Source: JASJBU01 sp039714735 (GTDB lineage: Bacteria > Pseudomonadota > Gammaproteobacteria > Chromatiales > Chromatiaceae). Taken from it: a DNA stretch of 7,273 bases. Under the pieces are notes generated by a model, which had not been told where the DNA came from, searched no databases, and was given only the letters and a program-made list of their open reading frames with translations. Position 1 is the first letter of the stretch, and each line of letters begins with the position of its first letter. Below, piece by piece: positions 1 through 6,090 of the stretch. The DNA is taken from assembly GCA_039714735.1 (NCBI GenBank), contig JBDLIT010000177.1, positions 1-7,273 of the forward strand, written 5' to 3'. The translations under genes were made by a program, and so were the position numbers.

Positions 1-363
1 GAAGGGGAGCCCCTGAAGTGGGAAATCTTCACCCACGGCGGGCGTAAACCCACCGGCATCGATGCCATTGAGTGGGCGAAAAAGATGGCCGATTATGGCG
101 CCGGTGAGATCCTGCTCACCAGCATGGACCGTGACGGCACCAAGATTGGTTTTGATAACAAGCTTACCCGGGCGATCGCCGAGGCGGTGCCGATCCCGGT
201 GATCGCTTCCGGAGGGGTTGGCGAGCTGCAGCACCTGGTGGATGGGGTCAAACAGGGTGCGGCGGATGCGGTGCTGGCCGCCAGTATCTTTCACTTCGCC
301 GAGTACAGCATCGGCGAAGCCAAACGGTTCATGCAGGCGCAAGGTGTGGAGGTGCGGTTATGA
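1..363 (+). CDS. hisF: Imidazole glycerol phosphate synthase, cyclase subunit HisF (3' part)
   Basis: This is the C-terminal 120 residues of HisF; the gene begins before the window. HisF is usually about 250-258 aa, so roughly half is missing. With HisH it turns PRFAR plus ammonia from glutamine into imidazole glycerol phosphate and AICAR in histidine synthesis. The visible part has the TSMDRDGT motif (fragment residues 40-47), whose second Asp corresponds to the catalytic Asp of the C-terminal half barrel (Asp176 of the Thermotoga enzyme, from memory). It also has the phosphate-binding loop PVIASGGVGEL (66-76) and the last barrel elements ADAVLAASIFHF. The frame is open from base 1. The stop overlaps the hisI start (ATGA), and a perfect GGAGG at 348-352 lies inside the hisF end to serve hisI. 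The truncation is a window edge, not a broken gene. Confidence 0.97.
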   Translation, partial: EGEPLKWEIFTHGGRKPTGIDAIEWAKKMADYGAGEILLTSMDRDGTKIGFDNKLTRAIAEAVPIPVIASGGVGELQHLVDGVKQGAADAVLAASIFHFAEYSIGEAKRFMQAQGVEVRL

Positions 364-740
364 GTTGGCAGGATGTAATCAAATGGGATAGCGACGGCCT
401 GGTTCCGGCTATCGCCCAGGAAACCGGCACCGGCGCCATCCTGATGATGGCCTGGATGAATCGCGAGGCCTTGCAATTGACTGAGCAGACCGGCCATGCG
501 GTCTACTTCTCCCGCTCCCGCCAGAAACTCTGGCACAAGGGCGAGGAGTCGGGGCACCAGCAGGTGGTGAAGTCGATGCGGGTCGACTGTGATGCGGATG
601 TGGTGTTGCTGGAGGTGGAGCAGAAGGGCGGAATCGCCTGCCATACCGGCCGCCACAACTGTTTCTACCGGGAACTGCGGGATGGTGCCTGGGTCGAAGT
701 ACTGCCTGTCGTGAAAGACCCGAAACAGATCTACAAATAG
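360..740 (+). CDS. hisI: Phosphoribosyl-AMP cyclohydrolase HisI
   Basis: This 126-aa protein has the full length of stand-alone HisI. It opens the adenine ring of phosphoribosyl-AMP, the third step of histidine synthesis, in the cytoplasm, using zinc and magnesium. Visible motifs are YFSRSRQKLWHKGEESGH (49-66), DCDAD (76-80) and the cysteines C77, C94 and C101, which match the zinc ligands of the family. The Asp residues of DCDAD match the magnesium site. The start at 360 is supported by GGAGG at 348-352 with a 7-nt spacer and by the 4-nt overlap with hisF, so translation is probably coupled. No HisE domain is fused to it, unlike the bifunctional HisIE of Escherichia coli. The separate hisE gene lies 684 nt downstream, beyond two unrelated small genes. 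Confidence 0.97.
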   Translation: MSWQDVIKWDSDGLVPAIAQETGTGAILMMAWMNREALQLTEQTGHAVYFSRSRQKLWHKGEESGHQQVVKSMRVDCDADVVLLEVEQKGGIACHTGRHNCFYRELRDGAWVEVLPVVKDPKQIYK

Positions 741-767
741 CTAGGCGACGATAGAAAGAAAAGGCAT

Positions 768-1025
768 ATGCCAGTCATTAGCAGATTTCTCGGAATAATT
801 ATAGCCATGTATTGGGATGACCATGCCCCGCCCCATTTTCATGCAAAGTATGCCGAATACGAAATCACGGTAGATATTCTCACTGGTGTAGTAGATGGTA
901 AATTCCCAAAGCGAGCGCTCCGACATGTTCTCGAATGGTATGAACTGCACAAAAACGAGTTAATTGAAGATTGGGAACTTTGTCAAAACGATCAAGCACC
1001 AAAGCCAATAGAACCGCTGGAGTAA
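768..1025 (+). CDS. DUF4160 family small protein
   Basis: This 85-aa protein has the recognisable DUF4160 pattern: an N-terminal MPVISRFLGIIIAMYWDD stretch, the HAPPHFHA motif at 19-26, an EITVDI strand, and VLEWYELHKNELIEDW (54-69). The biochemical role is not established. The His/Pro motif could bind metal or nucleic acid, but that is speculation. The start has only a loose purine-rich stretch before it (AGAAAGAAAAGG, 753-764). The gene is AT-rich compared with hisI upstream and is followed after 5 nt by a DUF2442 gene. From memory, DUF4160 and DUF2442 genes are often found side by side in scattered genomic places, as accessory or toxin-antitoxin-like pairs. The family call is confident; the pair's role is inference. 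Confidence 0.85.
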   Translation: MPVISRFLGIIIAMYWDDHAPPHFHAKYAEYEITVDILTGVVDGKFPKRALRHVLEWYELHKNELIEDWELCQNDQAPKPIEPLE

Positions 1026-1030
1026 TAAGT

Positions 1031-1318
1031 ATGTTTCTTCATGTCACTGATGCTAGGTATATTGAAGATTATAAGGTAAAAGTAACTTTCAATGATGGCC
1101 GGGAGGGTGTTGCCGATCTAGTTGGTGCTTTGAAGGGGTCTGTATTTGAGCCATTAAAAAACAAATCGAAATTTTCGGCTTTTGCGGTTGATGAAGAGCT
1201 GGAAACTATTGTTTGGCCAAATGGTGCGGATTTAGCTCCTGAGTATATCTACTTTCAGGCATTCAAAAACGAGCCTGAGCTACAAACAAAGTTCAAAGAA
1301 TGGGGGTATATCGCCTAA
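1031..1318 (+). CDS. DUF2442 family small protein
   Basis: This 95-aa protein matches DUF2442: an HVTDARYIEDYKVKVTFNDG segment (4-23), the VADLVGAL stretch, VFEPLKNKSKF, and the closing WPNGADLAPEYIYFQ motif (62-76). I chose the ATG at 1031 rather than the in-frame ATG at 971. The family begins at this point, and a GGAG at 1019-1022, inside the end of the DUF4160 gene, gives an 8-nt spacer. The 5-nt gap suggests the two genes are translated together. As far as I recall, DUF2442 domains are sometimes fused to a helix-turn-helix domain (the NE0471 structure), which would fit an antitoxin or regulator. No such domain is visible here, so the function is unknown. Confidence 0.85.
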   Translation: MFLHVTDARYIEDYKVKVTFNDGREGVADLVGALKGSVFEPLKNKSKFSAFAVDEELETIVWPNGADLAPEYIYFQAFKNEPELQTKFKEWGYIA

Positions 1319-1424
1319 CAATCCATGGTGGCCTGAAAAGAAATGATATTTTCACTGCATTTGCGTTCATTTGCGGATTTTTCAAGGTTGTTGTGGCTAA
1401 AATAGGCAACTAGTCGAATGGTTA

Positions 1425-1745
1425 ATGATGAGTGACGTACTGACCCAACTGGCCCAGGTGTTGGAGGAGCGCAAACTGGCGGATCCCGACAGCTCCTATG
1501 TGGCGAAACTCTATGCCAAGGGGCTGGATGCCATCCTCAAGAAGATTGGCGAGGAGGCCACCGAAACGGTGATGGCTGCCAAGGATGGGGTAGCGGACAA
1601 GATTGTCTATGAAACCGCGGATCTCTGGTTTCACAGTCTGGTCCTGTTGGCGCATCAGGGATTGGGGCCGGATGATGTGTTGCGGGAACTGCAAAGGCGT
1701 TTCGGTCTCTCCGGACTGGAAGAGAAGGCGAGCCGAAAGCAATAA
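1425..1745 (+). CDS. hisE: Phosphoribosyl-ATP pyrophosphatase HisE
   Basis: This 106-aa protein is a complete HisE. It removes pyrophosphate from phosphoribosyl-ATP, the second histidine step, giving the substrate of HisI. The family is all-alpha and MazG-like. Visible features are SSYVAKLYAKGLDAILKKIG (23-42), the metal-binding EEATE (43-47), and YETADLWFHSLVLLA with E63 and D66 as likely further ligands. Two ATG codons adjoin (1425 and 1428), and either could be the start. Neither has a good Shine-Dalgarno sequence; only GAATGG is nearby. This contrasts with the strong site before hisI, and the native translation signals may have been displaced by the upstream cassette (inference). Next downstream is tatA, the same order as in Pseudomonas from memory. 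Confidence 0.95.
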   Translation: MMSDVLTQLAQVLEERKLADPDSSYVAKLYAKGLDAILKKIGEEATETVMAAKDGVADKIVYETADLWFHSLVLLAHQGLGPDDVLRELQRRFGLSGLEEKASRKQ

Positions 1746-1910
1746 CTACAGATTCCAATGAATCAACGACTGTCTAAAGGCAGGAAGCTGGGTGGGTTAC
1801 GGCCAACCTGCATCTGGGGTATCATCCCCCGCTTAATTGCCTGAAAAAATCAGACATCTCTGAATCTAAATTAATTATTGCCGGCATGCAGCCGGGGAGT
1901 GGTGAATACT

Positions 1911-2150
1911 ATGGGTATTGGCGGTATCAGTATCTGGCAGCTGTTGATTATCTTGGCCATTGTCCTGCTATTGTTCGGCACCAAGCGATTGAAAAATATC
2001 GGTGGCGATCTTGGGGGCGCCATCAAGGGCTTCAAAAAATCCATGTCGGATGGGGAAAAGCAGGAAGACAAGTCTACTGACCAGATCGAAAAGACTGAAG
2101 GCACTACCGTAGAGGGTGAAGTGACCTCCAAGGAAAAAGACAAGACTTGA
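1911..2150 (+). CDS. tatA: Twin-arginine translocase subunit TatA
   Basis: This 79-aa protein is a typical TatA, the subunit that assembles at the TatBC receptor complex to let folded proteins with twin-arginine signals cross the inner membrane. One membrane helix spans about 5-22 (GISIWQLLIILAIVLLLF). It is followed by the FGTKRLK hinge (22-28), an amphipathic helix from about 31 to 44 (DLGGAIKGFKKSM), and a charged, disordered tail. I use the ATG at 1911, because TatA proteins start just before the membrane helix. An in-frame TTG at 1878 would only add an atypical leader. A GGGGAG at 1894-1899 sits 11 nt upstream, slightly far. The 165-nt gap after hisE is AT-rich towards tatA and could hold its own promoter, but I could not find a well-spaced one. 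Confidence 0.95.
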   Translation: MGIGGISIWQLLIILAIVLLLFGTKRLKNIGGDLGGAIKGFKKSMSDGEKQEDKSTDQIEKTEGTTVEGEVTSKEKDKT

Positions 2151-2176
2151 ACAGAACAGCACCTGAGTCCTGATCT

Positions 2177-2515
2177 ATGTTTGATGTCGGTTTCTGGGAA
2201 CTGAGTATTATTGCGATCGTGGCATTGGTCGTGATCGGGCCTGAACGGCTGCCGAAGGTTGCACGCACGGCAGGTCACTGGATAGGCCGGGGCAGGCGTT
2301 TCGTGGCCAGCGTGAAGTCGGATATCGATAAGGAGATCAAGGCGGAAGAGCTGAAGCAAATCCTCGATGAACAGGTGAAAAAGGCCAACCCCCTGCATGA
2401 GATCATTGAAGAGACCGAGCAGGAGTTCGAGTCGATCAAGCGAAATACGCAACAGTTCGCCACTGATTCCAAAAAACCGCTCGAGGGTCAACCGGCCTCC
2501 GAAGATAAGAAGTAA
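2177..2515 (+). CDS. tatB: Twin-arginine translocase subunit TatB
   Basis: This 112-aa protein forms the receptor complex with TatC that binds twin-arginine signal peptides. It has the hallmark N-terminus MFDVGFWELSIIAIVALVVI, with Glu8 inside the membrane helix (about 5-20), then GPERLPK (21-27) and an amphipathic helix. A long charged helical tail (about 48-92) is rich in Lys and Glu. It differs from TatA by the GPERLP hinge in place of FGTKRL. It is somewhat shorter than the Escherichia coli protein (about 170 aa from memory), the difference being in the tail. It starts 26 nt after tatA with no clear ribosome-binding site and is followed 14 nt later by tatC, so all three are very likely one transcription unit. 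Confidence 0.94.
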   Translation: MFDVGFWELSIIAIVALVVIGPERLPKVARTAGHWIGRGRRFVASVKSDIDKEIKAEELKQILDEQVKKANPLHEIIEETEQEFESIKRNTQQFATDSKKPLEGQPASEDKK

Positions 2516-2529
2516 TCATTTGCAAAATA

Positions 2530-3642
2530 ATGACGGCTGACAGCCAATCCCCATCACAGGAGCAACCGCTAGTCGCCCACTTACTGGAACTGCGTGATCG
2601 GATACTGCGCATGGTGCTGGTGGTGCTGGCGGTCTTTCTGGTGTTGTTTCCTTTCGCCAATGATCTCTACATCCTGGTCTCCGAGCCACTGAGAGATACG
2701 CTGCCGCAAGGCAGCAGCATGATCTCCACCAAACCCATCGACCCTTTTCTGATTCCGTTCAAGCTCAGCCTGCAGCTGGCTATTTTTATTGCAGTGCCTT
2801 TCATTCTCTATCAGTTCTGGGCCTTCGTGGCGCCGGGACTGTATAAGCATGAGAAGAAGCTGGTGATGCCTCTGCTGGTCTCCAGCACCCTGCTCTTCTA
2901 CCTGGGCATGGCGTTCGCCTATTTCGTGGTCTTCCCGCTGGTGTTCGCCTTCCTCACCAGCACCGCGCCTGAGGGTATCGAGATTTCCACCGACATGGGT
3001 AGTTATCTCGACTTTGTGATGACACTCTTCTTTGCTTTTGGGGTGGCCTTCGAGGTTCCAATCGCCACCATCATCCTGGTCTGGATGGGAATCACCACCC
3101 CCGAGAGCCTGAAACAGAAGCGACCCTACGTGATTGTCGGCGCCTTCGTCGCGGGTATGTTTCTCACCCCGCCGGATGTAATCTCCCAGACATTGCTGGC
3201 CTTTCCGATGTGGGTGTTGTTCGAGCTTGGGCTTATCTTCTCCAAGGGCTTCGTTAGAAACCGGGAGGATATGCAGGAAGCGAGTTCACCTGAACCCATG
3301 GCGGCTGCCGCCACCGCTGCCGGCTCCGGCACAGCCGGTGATGCTGTTGAGACAAGCACACTGCCGGTAGGCACAGATATCGACCCTGCCAGTGAGACTA
3401 TCGATGCCGACCGTTTCGTGCCCCTGACCGATGATGAAATGGAGGCTGAGCTGGATTCCATCGAGACGGAAGAGGAGGACGAAGAACTGTCTGCAGAGGA
3501 TAAGCTGCAGCATGTCCAGACCCTGCGCGATGCGGGTGAAGTCGATCAGGCCAGGGAACTGCTGTATGAGGTCCTCGAGGAGGGGAATGCCGACCAGCGC
3601 CGGGTGGCGCGGAATATCCTGGCCCAGTTCGACACCCCTTAG
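2530..3642 (+). CDS. tatC: Twin-arginine translocase TatC with FimV-like C-terminal extension
   Basis: This 370-aa protein is about 110-120 residues longer than usual TatC (about 250-260 aa). Residues 1-245 are a normal six-helix TatC core with HLLELRDRI (17-25), FWAFVAPGLYKHEKK (96-110, E108 being the signal-peptide site), FEVPIA with E175, and TPPDVISQTLLAFP with D216 and Q220. A low-complexity Ala/Gly and acidic linker covers about 246-321. Residues about 322-367 (DKLQHVQTLRDAGEVDQARE and the following LLYEVLEEGNADQRR, ending RNILAQF) form a predicted helix pair very like the FimV C-terminal/TPR-like motif. As TatC has both ends in the cytoplasm, this module should be cytoplasmic. The reading frame is continuous, so it is a real fusion unless there is a sequencing error. 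The start is set by family alignment; the ribosome-binding site is weak (TAAGAAG, about 2505-2511). Confidence 0.95.
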   Translation: MTADSQSPSQEQPLVAHLLELRDRILRMVLVVLAVFLVLFPFANDLYILVSEPLRDTLPQGSSMISTKPIDPFLIPFKLSLQLAIFIAVPFILYQFWAFVAPGLYKHEKKLVMPLLVSSTLLFYLGMAFAYFVVFPLVFAFLTSTAPEGIEISTDMGSYLDFVMTLFFAFGVAFEVPIATIILVWMGITTPESLKQKRPYVIVGAFVAGMFLTPPDVISQTLLAFPMWVLFELGLIFSKGFVRNREDMQEASSPEPMAAAATAAGSGTAGDAVETSTLPVGTDIDPASETIDADRFVPLTDDEMEAELDSIETEEEDEELSAEDKLQHVQTLRDAGEVDQARELLYEVLEEGNADQRRVARNILAQFDTP

Positions 3643-3650
3643 GCTGGATT

Positions 3651-3989
3651 TTATCGGTAGCGTAACCGGGTGCCATGCACCAGTGACAGGGTGATCTCCT
3701 CCGGTGACAGTTCCTTGGGGAAAAAGGTGCCGGAGATCTTCGCTCCATTAATGCTGGCGCCTTCAAGGCGGGTTTCCCGCAGATCCAAACCCCGCAGATC
3801 CGTCTGCCGTAGATAGGTATCGCTCAGGTCCAACCCTTTTACGACCATACTACGCAGGTCCAGCCCGCGCAGATCGGCGCCCTGCAGATGACAGGTCTCA
3901 CCCGCCGCGCGGCGCTGGTTGAACTCGGCGGTCTTCTCATCCCGCAACAGCTGATACATGGGATCCTGTTTGATCTCGGGTTTTTGCAT
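3651..3989 (-). CDS. Small pentapeptide-repeat protein
   Basis: This 112-aa protein has about 34 leading residues rich in charge (MQKPEIKQDPMYQLLRDEKT and on). After that come roughly eleven consecutive five-residue repeats (about 35-88) of the A(D/N)LxG type, such as GADLRGLDLRS and LRQTDLRGLDLRET, which should form a short right-handed beta-helix. The end, FFPKELSPEEITLSLVHGTRLRYR, is not repetitive and looks conserved in design. No signal peptide or membrane helix is seen, so it is probably cytoplasmic. Function is unknown; pentapeptide repeats serve as scaffolds or DNA mimics, and nothing here allows a choice. The gene is convergent with tatC with only 8 nt between stops and no obvious terminator. 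AGGA 10 nt before the start is a fair ribosome-binding site. Confidence 0.85.
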   Translation of the reverse strand: MQKPEIKQDPMYQLLRDEKTAEFNQRRAAGETCHLQGADLRGLDLRSMVVKGLDLSDTYLRQTDLRGLDLRETRLEGASINGAKISGTFFPKELSPEEITLSLVHGTRLRYR

Positions 3990-4032
3990 GGTTCTCGTTC
4001 CTGGTTGTCACTATCTATCAAGTGGAAGAATA

Positions 4033-4061
4033 GACAAGATTTTGACAAGTCGTTCAATCAC
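4033..4061 (-). promoter_or_regulatory. Possible sigma70-type promoter for the pentapeptide-repeat gene
   Basis: On the minus strand a TTGAAC (-35 like, 4 of 6) is followed after 17 nt by TCTATT (-10 like, 4 of 6), in AT-rich sequence about 45 bases before the start codon. Both boxes are only moderate matches. The gap between this gene and the DUF692 stop is 171 nt, so an independent promoter is plausible. Confidence 0.3.
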
Positions 4062-4160
4062 ATCACTGCCGGTCGACGATCTTTACTTAGATTATCACCT
4101 GATTTGTTGGATGAATGTTCCCTCGATTTCACTCTGCGGCTGCATCAATCGGAAATCTGC

Positions 4161-5000
4161 TCAGGCCCTGGTTGCCACTGCCTTGACCTGCTCCAGTTCC
4201 ATCAGGAGTTCATCCAGTGGCGGTATGTCATCATTTCTCTCCAGCATCGTGGGCACGGGTCCACAATGGCCGATAACCTTGAGGTAGAGATTCCAGACCG
4301 GATCAGGGCTGCTATCACTGCCGGTATCCCACTCATATTCTGGCTTGTTCATCAGGGGGGCAAGATGGATCTGCCAGATTCGCTCTGCCGGCAGGTTTAT
4401 AATATAGGTCGAAGGTTCAAAGCCTTGTGGGACGCTGTTCAGTACAATGTTGTTCAGGTCCAGCAGAATCAGCGAGTCGGAAGACTCCGCAACCCGGCTG
4501 ATAAACTCCCATTCCGGCATTTCACCAGCACTCCGGGGATGGGTGTCCGGGATATTTTCCAGCAGAATGGGCTGGCCGAGGGTATCCTGCACGGCCCTGA
4601 TCCTGGGGATCAGGTGATCGATCATCTCCAGGGTATGGGGCAGGGGGCGCAGGTCATAGCTGTGTGACATCCCGGGTGGAGTCCAGCACAGATGGTCTGA
4701 GATCAGCGCCGGTTGTATCCGGTCCGCCAGGGTCTTGAGCTGGGCAAGGTAGATGCGGTCCAGTGGATCCGGGCCACCCACCGAGAGCGCCCCGCCATGC
4801 ATCACCAGAGGATAGCGTTCATGAATCTGTTCCAGCTCGGCAAGTTGCTCGGCATTGGCGTTCAGGTATCCGTCTGAAAGAATCTCCAGCCAGTCAATAG
4901 CGGGTCGCCGTTCGATGAGCGGCTGCACCAGTTCCCGGCGCAACCCGAGGCCGAAACCGAGTTCGGGACGTTTATTGTGTGTCGTTTGCATCTGTCCCAT
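4161..5000 (-). CDS. DUF692 / MNIO-family multinuclear iron enzyme (divergent)
   Basis: This 279-aa protein has the DUF692 (UPF0276) TIM-barrel pattern. Known members (MbnB, TglH and bufferin enzymes) use two or three iron ions to oxidise cysteine residues in peptides. Motifs seen are DWLEILSDGYL (36-46), VMHGGALSVGGPDPLD with H68, SDHLCW with H103, PILLENI with E148, LLDLNN with D181 and N183, IHLAPL with H212, and MLERND with E254. Most expected metal ligands are present, with spacing that fits MbnB numbering as I recall it. The usual DTHG-type motif reads DTGSDS (225-230), so its His is missing; the usual EN in the first motif is also changed. The start forms a TGATG junction with the cnoX stop, so the genes are coupled. 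No peptide precursor or DUF2063 partner gene is adjacent. The family call is firm; the reaction and substrate are unknown. Confidence 0.9.
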   Translation of the reverse strand: MGQMQTTHNKRPELGFGLGLRRELVQPLIERRPAIDWLEILSDGYLNANAEQLAELEQIHERYPLVMHGGALSVGGPDPLDRIYLAQLKTLADRIQPALISDHLCWTPPGMSHSYDLRPLPHTLEMIDHLIPRIRAVQDTLGQPILLENIPDTHPRSAGEMPEWEFISRVAESSDSLILLDLNNIVLNSVPQGFEPSTYIINLPAERIWQIHLAPLMNKPEYEWDTGSDSSPDPVWNLYLKVIGHCGPVPTMLERNDDIPPLDELLMELEQVKAVATRA

Positions 5001-5863
5001 CAGTGCAGCGCGTTGAACATGCGGTTGCGGTAACGTTTTACCAGCTCACCCTCGCCGCCGAGCATGTCGAAGATCTGCAGCATGCCCTTGCGTCCTGCAT
5101 CGTCGCCATACTTCCGGTCCCTCTGCATCAGGCTGAGTAGCAGTTCGAGGGCGGCTTCATATTCGGTCTGCATGATGTGGTGGGATGCCAGCTGATAGAG
5201 GGCCTCGCTGTTTGCCGGATCCTGAGCCAGGATGCTTTCGAGTTCTTCCACCGCCGGCGCCTCGTTGGTGGCCCGGTCGAATTTAATCCGCGCCAGCATG
5301 GAGACCACTTCCGGTTTTTCTCTCTCTTCCAGCGGGAGTTCCTGCAGCAGACGTTCTGCATCCGCCAACTCACCCAGGGTGGCCTTATAGCGGGCATAGG
5401 AGAGCTTTACCCGTGGATTCTCCGGGTCCATGAGATTGGCCTGGTTGATCAGTTCCCCGGCCTTTTGCGCATTGCCCTGCAGGAGAAGCTGATCGGCCTG
5501 AGCGAGCAGCAGGTCCGACTCACGGGAGATATATTTATCCAGGAAGGCCCGGACATCGGCCTCCGGCAGGGCGCCCATGAACTCATCCACCGGCTGGCCA
5601 TCTTGAAACAGCTTGACCGTCGGCAGGCTGCGAATCCCGAACTGTCCCGCCAGTTCCCGCTGTTCCTCGGTATTGACCTTGGCCAGGATGAATTTGCCCT
5701 GATACTCATCCGCCAGTTTGGCCAGCATCGGCATCAGCGACTTACAGGGGGCGCACCAGTCGGCCCAGAAGTCGACCAGCACCGGATATTGGTGAGAGCC
5801 ATCGAGGACAACTTGAGGGAAATTTTCAGTAGTTACCTCGAAAATATAGGGTGAGTCAGCCAT
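5000..5863 (-). CDS. cnoX: Thioredoxin-TPR chaperedoxin CnoX (YbbN-like)
   Basis: This 287-aa protein has a thioredoxin domain (about 1-110) with active site WCAPC (36-40) and cis-Pro81 in RSLPT. TPR-like helical repeats follow (about 116-250), with a C-terminal helical end. This is the architecture of CnoX/YbbN, a cytoplasmic holdase that protects proteins from oxidative aggregation and passes them to GroEL or DnaK. Escherichia coli CnoX has lost the first Cys (SxxC), whereas this protein keeps both C37 and C40, like the Caulobacter form, so it should be able to do thiol-disulfide exchange. AGGA at 5874-5877 with 10-nt spacing supports the start. The stop overlaps the DUF692 start by one base, making a two-gene operon, and a strong -10 lies upstream. 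Confidence 0.92.
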   Translation of the reverse strand: MADSPYIFEVTTENFPQVVLDGSHQYPVLVDFWADWCAPCKSLMPMLAKLADEYQGKFILAKVNTEEQRELAGQFGIRSLPTVKLFQDGQPVDEFMGALPEADVRAFLDKYISRESDLLLAQADQLLLQGNAQKAGELINQANLMDPENPRVKLSYARYKATLGELADAERLLQELPLEEREKPEVVSMLARIKFDRATNEAPAVEELESILAQDPANSEALYQLASHHIMQTEYEAALELLLSLMQRDRKYGDDAGRKGMLQIFDMLGGEGELVKRYRNRMFNALH

Positions 5864-5902
5864 ACGCTCTTGATCCTGTCAGATTTTACTTTCAATCGGG
5901 CT

Positions 5903-5929
5903 ATTATACCGATTGGTGTAAAGATACAA
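5903..5929 (-). promoter_or_regulatory. Sigma70-type promoter of the cnoX-DUF692 operon
   Basis: On the minus strand the -10 is a perfect TATAAT (5903-5908). A weaker TTGTAT (5924-5929) serves as -35, with a spacing of 15, shorter than ideal. It ends about 40 bases before the start codon. The MITE begins only 10 bp upstream of the -35, so any activator site further upstream would have been moved away by the insertion. Confidence 0.6.
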
Positions 5930-5934
5930 GGTGC

Positions 5935-5939
5935 TTGAA
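5935..5939. repeat. Left copy of 5-bp target site duplication (TTGAA)
   Basis: TTGAA directly abuts the left inverted repeat and recurs at 6178-6182 directly after the right one. The match ends exactly at the element edges, as expected of a target duplication and not of a longer chance repeat. Confidence 0.75.
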
Positions 5940-6014
5940 CCTAGAATCCTCAGTTGACCGCTCCATTCTACTGTTAACGATTTGAAATTATTTTTTGTTT
6001 TATTCAATAGACAC

Positions 6015-6033
6015 CTTCACTCACTGGGTGAAG
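6015..6033. repeat. Hairpin inside the MITE (CTTCAC/GTGAAG)
   Basis: The arms are 6 bp and perfect with a 7-nt loop. It follows a T-rich stretch (5989-6004) and lies within the element. Its function is unknown. Confidence 0.45.
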
Positions 6034-6090
6034 CACGCTACGAGGTGGATTGCATGCTTGTGGCGGCGCATGTCGGCGTTACAATTCCTT

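Larger units (their letters stand above)
768..1424 (+). other. AT-rich accessory cassette splitting hisI from hisE
   Basis: Two small genes of poorly characterised families, followed by about 100 non-coding bases, lie between genes for consecutive histidine enzymes. Base use changes visibly to AT-rich after the hisI stop and returns to GC-rich at the hisE start. No transposase, terminal repeats or clear target duplication are seen. The non-coding tail holds two copies of CATTTGCG (1358-1365 and 1368-1375), a TGAAAA/TTTTCA inverted repeat (1334-1339 and 1349-1354), and a TAAAAT (1398-1403) that could act as a -10 element for hisE, though no convincing -35 is spaced to it. The horizontal origin is inferred from composition and position only. 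Confidence 0.55.

Noticed and set aside
742..1410. TAGGCGAC (742-749) and TAGGCAAC (1403-1410) as a target duplication of the hisI-hisE cassette
   Set aside because: Only 7 of 8 match, neither lies at a defined element edge, and no inverted ends accompany them.
1816..1829. GGGG-TATCAT-CCCC as a terminator between hisE and tatA
   Set aside because: The stem is only 4 bp and no T-run follows.
3265..3642. The TatC extension as a separate downstream gene
   Set aside because: It is in the same frame with no intervening stop, and no start with a ribosome-binding site is evident. The out-of-frame 87-codon frame at 3431 is Arg/Ser-rich shadow sequence.
3839..4057. Cys-containing minus-strand frame (72 codons) as a possible MNIO peptide precursor
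   Set aside because: Most of it is an out-of-frame shadow of the pentapeptide-repeat gene. The cysteines do not form a repeated motif and there is no leader-like pattern.
3888..4667. Long open frame of 259 codons on the plus strand
   Set aside because: It lies opposite the DUF692 gene and the pentapeptide-repeat gene, shows no family features, and the minus-strand genes have clear motifs.
5177..5854. Open frame of 225 codons on the plus strand opposite cnoX
   Set aside because: Antisense shadow of a well-supported thioredoxin-TPR gene; no recognisable domain.
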